From JBCBSS01 sp039819065 (GTDB lineage: Bacteria > Bacteroidota > Bacteroidia > Cytophagales > Cyclobacteriaceae), in NCBI GenBank assembly GCA_039819065.1, contig JBCBSS010000083.1, forward strand, positions 1-33,113: a stretch of 33,113 nt of DNA, read 5' to 3'. Positions 22,816 to 32,390 of the stretch are shown piece after piece. The position numbers and the translations under genes are program-made. The notes under the pieces are model-generated. The model was not told the DNA's origin and did no database searches. It was given only the letters and a program-made list of their open reading frames with translations. Position 1 is the first letter of the stretch, and each line of letters begins with the position of its first letter.

Positions 22816-25800
22816 CTAGTCTTTCAAGACTTTCAAAGTCCAAGGAGATCGATCCTGCGCTGTTATACGTAGAATGTAAACTCCATTAGGGATATCAGCT
22901 TTACCCAAATTGAAAGTAGCTTGTACTCTCTCTTGGGCACTGAAGTGCTCGCCTTCGTAGTAAAGACGACCTTGAACGTCTATGATCTGTACCTTCACCA
23001 TATCGCTTACCGCTTCTGGTAAAGTAACCGTAAGCTTATCCTCAAGTGGATTAGGATATGCATCAACTGCGCCTATAACACCCTTAGGAGTAGTAACTGT
23101 ATTCTCAAGAGATTCTAACTGAACCACTCCAGTTTCACTACCACTACCCAATTCGCTATTAAAGGTAACTTCAATGGCTGCTATGGAAGCACTTCTGGCC
23201 ACATTGGCGAAGTTAATATCCAGATTACCGTCTGTTACCATTACAGTAAAGGTCTGTTGTACTGCGATGTTCAGACCTCCAGCCTCAGCATAGATGTCGA
23301 AGTTAGTCAAGGCAGCGTTACCCTCTATTTCTACATTGAAGAGGCGCTCTCCAAGACCAGATCCACTTTCGATGAAGTAAAGCTTCACATCATATCTACC
23401 CATAGCAACAGGGAAATCCCACTGCATGGCTGCACCAGTCAGGTTAACTCTCGAGTTATTGAATACCGCATCTGGTGCATCGGTAGCATTGGTTGCCATT
23501 CCATGGCTGGCGTTATTGAAGTTGATCATATCGCTGTTCACGTAAGGTGATGGCGATGCTGCGTTATCAATAGTCCAGTTGTTAGGCGTACCCATTACTT
23601 CTCTCCAATCTCCAGCATTTACTCTGTACAATGGTGTTCCTTCAGGAGAGTCATTGACAATCACTAAAGGTGCAACGAATGTCTGGCTATCTTCAGAATA
23701 TAGGTCAACGTCACCATCAGAAGCAACAATACCGAAGGTGTAATCACCTAAGTCGTCATAACCAGGGTTGAAAGTAATAGTACCAGTACCATCACCATTG
23801 TCAGTAATTTGTGAGAAAGTAGATAATCCTGGCTCGGGAGTGTAGATCAACGTAATAGGATCTCCATCAAAGTCAGTAGCTCTTACAGCTAATGTGGCCT
23901 GAGCTCCCTCATTGATTTCTATCTCTCCGACAGTTTGCGCTGTGAAGTATAGGTTAGGATCATTATCAGGTGTTTCGAAAGCACCTAGCGCTTCGATTTC
24001 TATACCTGATATAAGCGCACCACCTACTTCATTGATGAAGTCAACATCTAAGTTACCATCGGTAACCAGTACATTAAATCCGAATGAAGCAAGCGCACCT
24101 TTACCTTTGAAAGCAATAATATCAAAGTCATCAAGTGCAGTGGCACCTTCGATCAAAACATCGAATACGCGATCCCCTACTTCTCTTGAAGTAAATGAAG
24201 GCTCTACAAAATGAAGTGTCACCTTATAATTACCATCCGATACAGGGAAATCCCATTGCATCATTTGGTTAGAATTATTCACGCGACTCTTCCTAAATAG
24301 TCCTCTAGGCAATATACCTGTCAAACCATCTGCACTGGCAAAACCAATCTGGTCAGAGTTCACATATGGTGAAGGATGTTTCTTGCTATCTCTATCCCAA
24401 TTGATAGGATCGTCATTCACATCTCTCCAGTATCCAGCGTTAACGCGGTAAACCAACTCGTTCACAGATAACTCTGCAAGTACTGTTTCAGTAGGATTCA
24501 CCAAGTCGTTACTATTCACTACTAACTCAGCAAAGTAAGTACCTGCTGAAAGCGCAGAAGCATTAAATTCTACTTCTATTTCGTCAGAAGATCCTCCAGG
24601 GATGGTACCGCTGATCGGATCAGCTGAGATCCAAGGCACACCAATGAATACATCATCGATTTGAGCATACCAATCGAAGTCTCCTGTATTAGGATCATAG
24701 TATCTCCATCTGATGATGAATTCGGTAGCACCTACCAAGTAAGGGTCAAGGTTAAGCGATACTACTTCACCAGGTGTAGCAAAGAAGCTACCGTGGTCTT
24801 CATTCCAACTAAGAACGTTGGTCCAAGTAGCACCATCATTTGTACTTATATCCACATCAAGGAAATCAAGGCCAGCAAAATTCTGATAGTTAACCAGGTA
24901 TTGCAGCATAATTCCTGTGTTTCCATTGACTGCGATAGACGGAGTCCAAAGTTCGGTATCAAATTCTGCGGTACCGAAAGCATCACTACTTACAGTAGCC
25001 GCTTCGCCTGTACCCGCATAATTACCTTCACCGTAGTCGGCAGCAAATCCCCATACTACACCAGTACCTTCATTGTCAACGACATTCCAGTCGGCAGGTG
25101 GGAATACACCATCTTCAAAATCCTCGAAAAGTAAGGCAACAGATCCTTCGATACTGAATCCTACAGGAGAGCTCACTTCAAGCTGTCTTGGCTGCAACTC
25201 ATTGTCACCCTCAAGCTTCGTCATGATATTCTGATCAGCCTTCCAATTCTTGAATGTTGGTAAATCACCAGGAACAGCGTTCAGGATTATACCACCTTGA
25301 ACATTCACTGTATAATTTAGCTCAGCTACACCAAGGTTAGAAATTGTGAAGCTTTCACTCACTGATTGGCCTGCATTCACAGACGCCCTTAGTGTATCCG
25401 GCTCAACTGATAAAATTGGTGGATCAATTACTGTCAACGTTACAGGCACTTCCACTACAGGGCTTACAGGGTCATTATTAGAAATGCTTAGCACTTCCTC
25501 ATAAACTCCACCTACTAACTCAGTAGCATCAAAACCTACTACGATATCAATGGATTCACCTGTACCTAAAGAGCCAGCGGCTGGCGTAACAGTCAAGAAG
25601 CTTTGAGAAACTTCTCCATCGAATATACCAATGTTATCAATATCCAAGGTAGGACCAGCTTCTTCCATCAATGATACGATAGCGACTTGCTCGATGTCTC
25701 CAGTAAATCCTTGTCCGGAGAATACTTCCTCGCCGTCAAAGTATATAGTAAATTCTGAAGTAGCTCTTACTACGTCGAATCGCAATTCAAAATAACCAGT

Positions 25801-28800
25801 CGGTAGTGGTGCAGTGACAGGAACAAACTCTCCTCCTGTAGCGCCATCAACTAATGTTTGGATAGAACCATCAGGCAATACCTGGAAGTTAGTTACTACC
25901 GAACCAGAAGTGTTGGACTGAGGTGCAATGATCCATGTTACTCCTGTACCATCGATGGCTACTTCCATGATAGTCGAAGAAACAGGCTCTGTACCAATGG
26001 CCACCGCAGGAGTTAAGGATATAGTTTGTCCTAAACCATCTGCAAGACCTCTGAAGTGTTGGCTTCCATCAGATGGATTAACAGTTTCAATCGTCCAGTT
26101 ACCAAATTGACCGATCCAGCCATCTTGTCCATCTATGTCGCCTGTAGCAAACGCTTCGAAGCCTGTGGCATATAGTTCTGTAGCCGAAGCAAATACACCG
26201 TCAAGCGTAATCAAATCTGGTCTACTGAAGTCAAGTTTATCACCTGTGAAAGCTTCAGATCTTATGATCACATCACGAGGTGCCAGTTCATTGGTATTAA
26301 CCACTTCTAGTGTACCTCCGAAACCATCAAAAACGAAATCCAGATCACTCTCTCCAGAGTTAGAGATCGTTAGGTTTTGAGTTGAAGTAAGACCACTTAC
26401 TAACTCTTCTTCTAATGACTCAGGGCTCACTGAGATTTCGGCAGGGTTTAATACAGTCATGGCAGCCACTACACCTACCTGAGGTGTATTAGATGCATTA
26501 GAATTGACTACAATTCCTGCTACATAGAATCCAGGATCAACTACAGTCGCATCGAAGATCACATCGATCTCAGCAGTTTCACCTACTCCAACAACACCTG
26601 ATGGTTGATTCACGGCAAGCCATACAGTAGAGTTCTCAATGATCTCTACATCATCTATTTGGGCATACCAATCAAAATCATCAGTATTTGGATCATAATA
26701 ACGCCATCTGATGATTGCTTGAGTAGCACCATCAACGAAAGGATCCAAATCTAGTGACACTTGCTCGCCTGGGGTACCACGGAAAGTACCATGGTCTTCG
26801 TTCCAGCTTAGCATTGTGGTCCATGTGGTACCACCATCTGTAGAAATATCTAAGTCAAGGAAATCAAGACCAGCGAAATTCTGGTAGTTGACATTATATT
26901 GAAGTACAAGGTTAGACTTACCAGCGATGTCAATCACAGGGGTCCAAAGTTCGGTATCAAATTCTGCCGCTCCGAATGCATCACTACTTACTGTAGCTGC
27001 TTCACCTGAGCCAGAATAGTTACCTTCACTGTAGTCGGCAGCAAAGCCCCAGACTACTCCAGTTCCTTCGTTATCAACAACTGACCATCCGTTAGGAGGG
27101 AATATACCACCTTCGAAGTCTTCATTGAAGAAAGTTTCCCCAACAACGAGGAAGAGTTGATCCTCTGCAGGTGTCAGGTTGGCCGAGAGCTTGTTATCCT
27201 GAGCTAATTTCTGCGTCACGCGTGCATCAAACACTTGTTCTTGCGCAGGGGCACTCATCAAAGACTGAATCTCAGCGGTTTCCATTCCATCCACATCAGC
27301 ACCAAGTACTGTGAGATCGAATTGAAGTGGATTACCACCTGTATTCTCAATTGATAATGTCCTGGTAGACATTTTATTGAAATCAACCGTTTCTTCAATT
27401 ACAGTCGGGCTTACTGCAATAGCAGGATCACCGAATACACGAAGTGTGGCCGGAGTGATTACTGGCTCTATGTCTCCGTTGTTTATGGTCGCTATAATAT
27501 TGGAAGTGAACGTACCGAAGTCTTGATCGTTAGAATCAAAAGTAACAGCTAGATCGATTGAGCTTCCTGCCGGGATAGTACCAGTCAAAGGATCGACAGA
27601 AAGGAAAGGTGTTCCTCTGTCAGGTGCTCCATCCAATATTTGAATATTGTCTATATCTAAGGTAGGTCCCGCAATTTCCATTAAAGAGAAGATTGCTACG
27701 TTTTCAATGTCACCAGCAAAACCTAGCTCGCTGAAAACTGGAGTACCATCAATGTAGATTGTAAATTGCGAAGTAGCTCTTTCCACCTCGATATCTATCC
27801 TAAAGTAACCAGAAGGCACTGCCATTCCAATATCCTGGAATGCACCACCACCGAGTCCGTCAGATACCAATGCAGACATTGAACCGTCAGGGTTGAATCT
27901 TAGTCTGGTATTAACAAACTCTGTAGTTTCTGATTGAGGGATGATATCCCAGGTAACTCCAAGACCTTGGAGATTTACCATGAGTGATACAGAAGATATC
28001 GGGTCACTTCCTATAGGAACAGAAGGAGTGAAAGCAAGGCTTTGTCCAAATCCATCTGCTAAACCTCTGAAGTGTTGGCTACCATCTCCAGGATTGAGGT
28101 TTTCAATGGTCCAGTTACCAAACTGTCCAATCCAACCATCTTGTCCATTCACATCTCCAAGCAAGAATGCTTCGAAGTCAGTGCCATATTGAGTAACTGC
28201 CTCAATGGCAAAGTCTCCTGGTATTGATGAGAAGCTATTCAGCCCGATTTCCTGACCTTGGAACGGAACTGTTCTTCTTACCAATGGTTCGTTAGCTGAT
28301 CTTCCAGTCAAGGTGACTGGCCGTATGGTCATGCCAGCATCGGCATCCTCGATAGAAATATCATAGGTAACATCGTTGCCAGAAATATTAGTCAAGGTCA
28401 AAGTTTGAGTAGCCGTTTGTCCTTGAGGCAATTCCTGGAACAAAGAATCAGGGCTTCCAACAACTGCAACTACTGGTGCTTCAAAGAATCTCACATCATC
28501 GATTGTGATATCTCCTTGAAAACCATCTACGTTGTTTGTACCGCCTCTTGTTCCTCTAAATACTACTCGAATCGTATCACCAAAACCTGTTAAAGGTATG
28601 ATTTGCAACAGGTAAGGGTCAGTCTGATTTGCCTGAACCTGACCATCTCTGCTAAATACAGTTGTAGTGACATCATTGACTTCATCAATCACATCAACTT
28701 CAAATGATACGATCTCTGCACCAAACAAGTGGTACCAGAATTCAAAAGCAGGGTTATTCAATGAGGAGATCACCACTGGAGGGGATACTAACTCGGTTAC

Positions 28801-31800
28801 ATCTCCTGGGAACCCACCTGATGCTTCAGTGTATACATAGAAACCGTTAGTAGTACCTGTAGTATGGTCTACTAGTGGACCTGTAGCAGGAGAAGCTGTT
28901 CCACCATTATCCACAGTCCATTCGTATGGAGGGCCTGGATCGGATGCCACTTCCCAGTCACGCGGTAAGCTACCTGGTCCGAGTTCTCCATTCTCAAAAG
29001 TTTCCAGGTAAGGGAAATCAGAAATAATCAGCGGTGGAGGGTTAACTGTAACCGTGAATGCATTTGATGCATCAAATGTTCCGTCAGAAGCTGTCAATGT
29101 TATTGAAGCTTCTCCAAATTCATCTGGTGTATAGGTTAAAGTCAAATCAGTGCCTACCAATGTTGCATCTACTAAACCAGTATTGTTATTAGCAACTGAT
29201 AAAGTAAGCGTCGATGGAGGCGTAGTGGTAGACTGGAATACATTGCTCACGTCAATGACGGTAGGAGCACTGTTAACCTCTACTTCTACATTAGCCAATG
29301 GGTTAGCTACTATAACAGAAGGTTGAGATACCTCAAAGTTGGCAGAGTACATACCATTACCGTGTGTACCTAAAACCACCAAACCGTCTGTATTTCTTAC
29401 TCTTATTTGCTCGATAACTACATTACCTACACCTGAAGGGTCTTCCTGCACCCAAGTGGTGCTAGCGCCGTTCAGCGTGGTAGTAGAATACAAACCTGTA
29501 CTAGTAGCAGCAAAGTAGCGGTCGTTTACCCCTACCCTAGTCACCCATCGTACAGATGGACCATCACCAGAACCATCAGGGTTTTCTTCCAGGTTACCGC
29601 TTACGTCAGTCCAGGTAGCACCACCATCAAGTGATTGGAATATACTTTGTACGCCGTAGTTAGAAAACGTGACAATCACATCGTTATCATCAATCGGGCT
29701 TACATCCACACTAGTTACGTTAGCACCAGTCGGGAAATTAGCACCAGTTACATCTGTACCAGTAGGGTTTCCAACATTCGCATTATCTATTCTAACCACG
29801 CTACCAGCAGTAGTTCCGTAATAAACTGTATTAGCAGGGTTGGCAGAGATTCCGATGGCCGATACGGTTCCTCCAGGAGAAGCAGCATTGGATATTTGCG
29901 TCCAGCCCGCTACTGAAGTTGCATTAGGCAGATCATCGTTTCTCCATACAAAACCACCGGCAGCCATATATATGATTCGATCATCGTTAGGATCCATTTC
30001 AAACGGATTAACAAAGAGGAATCCTGAAGCACCAGCCGGAGTGATCTGATCAAATGTTAAAGGCACATCACTATTAGCATTGGCATATTGCTGACGGAAA
30101 GTAGTACCATTCTGGAAGGATACATATCGGAATGTACCATCTGAGTTGAATGCATTATAGGAACCGTCTGCACCGGACACCAACGTCCATGGGTTGGTCG
30201 TAGTAGTGGTGTTGGTAAAATACGTACTGTTATCTTGGAATCCGGCCATAAGCTGATCACCAGGTCCGATAGAGATCGCGTACGCTTGTGTGGTCAGATA
30301 ACCGTTATTAAGAGAAGTCCAGTCTACAGGCTCATTACCAAATGGGCCTCCCGAAAGGGTAGCCAGAATGTCATCGGTAATCGATACACCACCATCATGT
30401 GATGTGATCACTCTATTCGGGTTAGAAGGAATAAATTCCATTCCGTGTTGATCAGGGTGGTGATCTGTGTAAAGTATGAAGTCGTTTGAAGTATTGTAAC
30501 CTCCAATCAAATCATCAGCACCGATTGCTGTAGCAAACCCATCTAAAGATCTGTAAATGTTGGTACCTCCAATAAAAACGATATCAGGGTTGGTAGGGAA
30601 AACCCTAACGACCAAATTGTAGCCTCCTTGTGGGTTGAAACTTGAAAGACCTCCCAATGCTGGGATATTGGCTGAACGATCTTCCCAAACACCACCAGCG
30701 CCTGTTCCATCTCCTGATACATAAGTGTATTTCCAGAAATTCATTCCAAGCGTTCCACTACCTGGTGTTACAGAAAGTAGGTAAAGAATGTCTTCATCAG
30801 AAGGAGCAGTAGTGATCACTGTTCTGTTGAAAGCCGCTGGGAAACCAGGAGGCGTGATATTTACCCAAGTTCCAGGAGCACCATCAGTGGATCTGAATAA
30901 TCCGGCGTCAGGGGCGCCACTATCAAGGGTAGCATACAAAACACCTGTGCTAGTGATATGAATATCAGAAGTATTATCAAAATCTGCAGTAATTACTTCC
31001 TCAAAAGTCAAACCTCCATCAGTAGATCTGTAAATACCTACAAAAGTGGCTACGTAAAGGTCTCCCGTAGTGGGATGAACGTCAACTCCGAAGATCAAAT
31101 CAAATGGATCAGCTGACGAGAAAGTACCAGGAGTTGTATTTTCGGTAGCAGCAAGTACTTGCCAGGTCAATCCACCATCGATGGATTTGTAAACTCCATT
31201 ACCAGCGAAGAAAGCTCCGTCATCAGAAGCCGAGTTACCAATTCTTTCACCAGTAGCATAATACCAGATATTCTCAAAGCCCACTCTTGGGTCCTGTACA
31301 ATGTCTGTCACACTCGGATGCTCTTCCGCAGGGGTTATCCTTGTCCAGGTAACACCTTGATCAGTTGATCTCCAAAGTCCACCTGACACACCCCCAGCGA
31401 AAACTATGTTTTCATCGGTCCTGTCAATAGCCAGTGCTCTTGTTCTACCACCAACATTAAAAGGACCTCTTCTAATCCACGGGCTCACTATATCGCCAGC
31501 TGCAGTGATATCAGGGTTGTTAACCAATAAGGAGTTGAACTCTCTCTGCAAACCGGCTCGTGAAGAACGGATATATTGGAGTTCTTTTTCCCTTATGTTT
31601 TCGGGGATCTTTCCAGTGCGCGGATCACGAAGTCTATTTTCGTAGTATTCAGCTCTAAGAAATGGATTATCGTATTTTCCGGTAATGTCCAGACCTGGGT
31701 CGGCCTGCTTCGCAATTTCCTTGTAGTTGTATTGCACACCAGATCGGAAATTCGGCTGATCAGATAACTGATCTTTCATTTGTTTCTGGCCATTTGCCGT

Positions 31801-31878
31801 GGACATACCAAGGCAAAGAACCATCACCAACATCAGTAAAGAAGGCCACAGCCTCTTACCGTGTAAGCTCTTTTTCAT
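22816..31878 (-). CDS. Giant type IX-secreted multidomain protein, BNR propeller plus malectin-like domains, 3020 aa
   Basis: A signal peptide (about 1-30, WPSLLMLVMVLCLGMSTANG) leads to a sortilin/BNR-type beta-propeller region of about 145-860, with many Asp-box units such as GGLWRSTDQGVTW and GVYKSIDGGLTW. Next come a cadherin-like domain (870-945) and a MAM-like/jelly-roll domain (950-1132). Two copies of an A-B cassette follow. A is a ConA-like module (about 1239-1416 and 1906-2088). B is a choice-of-anchor/MAM-like module (1583-1756 and 2253-2418). Ig-like anchor segments lie between them. The end is malectin-like (2474-2631), cadherin-like, malectin-like (2746-2908) and a type IX sorting domain (2939-3020, AYPNPLEDKLTV ... 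LKVLKD). Probably a large adhesin or glycan-binding surface protein. No hydrolase motif was recognised. Confidence 0.85.
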   Translation of the reverse strand: MKKSLHGKRLWPSLLMLVMVLCLGMSTANGQKQMKDQLSDQPNFRSGVQYNYKEIAKQADPGLDITGKYDNPFLRAEYYENRLRDPRTGKIPENIREKELQYIRSSRAGLQREFNSLLVNNPDITAAGDIVSPWIRRGPFNVGGRTRALAIDRTDENIVFAGGVSGGLWRSTDQGVTWTRITPAEEHPSVTDIVQDPRVGFENIWYYATGERIGNSASDDGAFFAGNGVYKSIDGGLTWQVLAATENTTPGTFSSADPFDLIFGVDVHPTTGDLYVATFVGIYRSTDGGLTFEEVITADFDNTSDIHITSTGVLYATLDSGAPDAGLFRSTDGAPGTWVNITPPGFPAAFNRTVITTAPSDEDILYLLSVTPGSGTLGMNFWKYTYVSGDGTGAGGVWEDRSANIPALGGLSSFNPQGGYNLVVRVFPTNPDIVFIGGTNIYRSLDGFATAIGADDLIGGYNTSNDFILYTDHHPDQHGMEFIPSNPNRVITSHDGGVSITDDILATLSGGPFGNEPVDWTSLNNGYLTTQAYAISIGPGDQLMAGFQDNSTYFTNTTTTTNPWTLVSGADGSYNAFNSDGTFRYVSFQNGTTFRQQYANANSDVPLTFDQITPAGASGFLFVNPFEMDPNDDRIIYMAAGGFVWRNDDLPNATSVAGWTQISNAASPGGTVSAIGISANPANTVYYGTTAGSVVRIDNANVGNPTGTDVTGANFPTGANVTSVDVSPIDDNDVIVTFSNYGVQSIFQSLDGGATWTDVSGNLEENPDGSGDGPSVRWVTRVGVNDRYFAATSTGLYSTTTLNGASTTWVQEDPSGVGNVVIEQIRVRNTDGLVVLGTHGNGMYSANFEVSQPSVIVANPLANVEVEVNSAPTVIDVSNVFQSTTTPPSTLTLSVANNNTGLVDATLVGTDLTLTYTPDEFGEASITLTASDGTFDASNAFTVTVNPPPLIISDFPYLETFENGELGPGSLPRDWEVASDPGPPYEWTVDNGGTASPATGPLVDHTTGTTNGFYVYTEASGGFPGDVTELVSPPVVISSLNNPAFEFWYHLFGAEIVSFEVDVIDEVNDVTTTVFSRDGQVQANQTDPYLLQIIPLTGFGDTIRVVFRGTRGGTNNVDGFQGDITIDDVRFFEAPVVAVVGSPDSLFQELPQGQTATQTLTLTNISGNDVTYDISIEDADAGMTIRPVTLTGRSANEPLVRRTVPFQGQEIGLNSFSSIPGDFAIEAVTQYGTDFEAFLLGDVNGQDGWIGQFGNWTIENLNPGDGSQHFRGLADGFGQSLAFTPSVPIGSDPISSVSLMVNLQGLGVTWDIIPQSETTEFVNTRLRFNPDGSMSALVSDGLGGGAFQDIGMAVPSGYFRIDIEVERATSQFTIYIDGTPVFSELGFAGDIENVAIFSLMEIAGPTLDIDNIQILDGAPDRGTPFLSVDPLTGTIPAGSSIDLAVTFDSNDQDFGTFTSNIIATINNGDIEPVITPATLRVFGDPAIAVSPTVIEETVDFNKMSTRTLSIENTGGNPLQFDLTVLGADVDGMETAEIQSLMSAPAQEQVFDARVTQKLAQDNKLSANLTPAEDQLFLVVGETFFNEDFEGGIFPPNGWSVVDNEGTGVVWGFAADYSEGNYSGSGEAATVSSDAFGAAEFDTELWTPVIDIAGKSNLVLQYNVNYQNFAGLDFLDLDISTDGGTTWTTMLSWNEDHGTFRGTPGEQVSLDLDPFVDGATQAIIRWRYYDPNTDDFDWYAQIDDVEIIENSTVWLAVNQPSGVVGVGETAEIDVIFDATVVDPGFYVAGIVVNSNASNTPQVGVVAAMTVLNPAEISVSPESLEEELVSGLTSTQNLTISNSGESDLDFVFDGFGGTLEVVNTNELAPRDVIIRSEAFTGDKLDFSRPDLITLDGVFASATELYATGFEAFATGDIDGQDGWIGQFGNWTIETVNPSDGSQHFRGLADGLGQTISLTPAVAIGTEPVSSTIMEVAIDGTGVTWIIAPQSNTSGSVVTNFQVLPDGSIQTLVDGATGGEFVPVTAPLPTGYFELRFDVVRATSEFTIYFDGEEVFSGQGFTGDIEQVAIVSLMEEAGPTLDIDNIGIFDGEVSQSFLTVTPAAGSLGTGESIDIVVGFDATELVGGVYEEVLSISNNDPVSPVVEVPVTLTVIDPPILSVEPDTLRASVNAGQSVSESFTISNLGVAELNYTVNVQGGIILNAVPGDLPTFKNWKADQNIMTKLEGDNELQPRQLEVSSPVGFSIEGSVALLFEDFEDGVFPPADWNVVDNEGTGVVWGFAADYGEGNYAGTGEAATVSSDAFGTAEFDTELWTPSIAVNGNTGIMLQYLVNYQNFAGLDFLDVDISTNDGATWTNVLSWNEDHGSFFATPGEVVSLNLDPYLVGATEFIIRWRYYDPNTGDFDWYAQIDDVFIGVPWISADPISGTIPGGSSDEIEVEFNASALSAGTYFAELVVNSNDLVNPTETVLAELSVNELVYRVNAGYWRDVNDDPINWDRDSKKHPSPYVNSDQIGFASADGLTGILPRGLFRKSRVNNSNQMMQWDFPVSDGNYKVTLHFVEPSFTSREVGDRVFDVLIEGATALDDFDIIAFKGKGALASFGFNVLVTDGNLDVDFINEVGGALISGIEIEALGAFETPDNDPNLYFTAQTVGEIEINEGAQATLAVRATDFDGDPITLIYTPEPGLSTFSQITDNGDGTGTITFNPGYDDLGDYTFGIVASDGDVDLYSEDSQTFVAPLVIVNDSPEGTPLYRVNAGDWREVMGTPNNWTIDNAASPSPYVNSDMINFNNASHGMATNATDAPDAVFNNSRVNLTGAAMQWDFPVAMGRYDVKLYFIESGSGLGERLFNVEIEGNAALTNFDIYAEAGGLNIAVQQTFTVMVTDGNLDINFANVARSASIAAIEVTFNSELGSGSETGVVQLESLENTVTTPKGVIGAVDAYPNPLEDKLTVTLPEAVSDMVKVQIIDVQGRLYYEGEHFSAQERVQATFNLGKADIPNGVYILRITAQDRSPWTLKVLKD
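24625..26160 (-). repeat. Internal A-B cassette, second copy (C-terminal)
   Basis: This part of the 3020-residue gene encodes a ConA-like A module and, further along the protein, a B module (DFEDGVFPPADWNVVDNEGT). It matches the preceding cassette with an offset of 2016 bp at the A end and 1998 bp at the B end. The B modules are especially close at the protein level. Confidence 0.8.
26610..28170 (-). repeat. Internal A-B cassette, first copy (N-terminal)
   Basis: It encodes the first A module (GQDGWIGQFGNWTIE, shared nearly word for word with copy two) and the first B module (GTGVVWGFAADY, SSDAFGAAEFDTELWTP). Together with 24625-26160 it forms a tandem duplication of period about 2.0 kb, or about 668 residues. 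Confidence 0.8.
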
Positions 31879-32390
31879 AAGCTATGTTTTAAGGTTAAAT
31901 AGGGTTATAATTAGTTCTGGCCTGTGCTTGATAGCACGCCGCTACGCCCCAACGGAATTCCATTGAAGGAAGTAAATAATTTCGTTCTAGAGGACAATTA
32001 GGAAGGATGAGACAAGACTGTCTCTCAGTCGTGTATATGCCTTGAGATTTATTCTGCCCCCTAATTAAACAATTACCTAAGATGGTAATCAGTGGTGATT
32101 AAAGCCATTTATTGGTCAGTAAAACCAATCGAAGTCGAGTACACATTGTTTCATGGAAATTATGGAGTTAGATTAGATAATAGTATATGTTACTCCTAAC
32201 TTAAAAAAAACGGCTTTCCCACTCAAGGAAAAGTAAAAATTTTTATTGAAATAATTTGATGTTTAAACATTTAAATTGTTCTACACTACCCCTCCAAGGT
32301 TTAAACAAAATGGTTAAAGTGAACGGAACCTAAAAGCACAGCGTTTTAACGAGACTAACTTAACTTTGGCGTACAACTTATTAATTGATT
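31879..32390. other. Divergent spacer between the giant gene and the NRDE gene
   Basis: AT-rich, with no gene seen. It contains a small hairpin GTGCT-TGAT-AGCAC (31924-31937) in the likely leader of the giant gene, and two overlapping short hairpins at 32009-32030 (GAGACA-AGAC-TGTCTC; GACTG-TCTCT-CAGTC). No clear promoter for the giant gene was found. Confidence 0.5.
32361..32368 (+). promoter_or_regulatory. Possible -7 element of the NRDE gene
   Basis: TAACTTTG matches TAnnTTTG and lies 22 nt before the ATG. A matching -33 TTTG is not evident. Confidence 0.45.

Noticed and set aside
24661..25134. 157-residue plus-strand frame inside the giant gene
   Set aside because: Opposite-strand shadow over the conserved B module.
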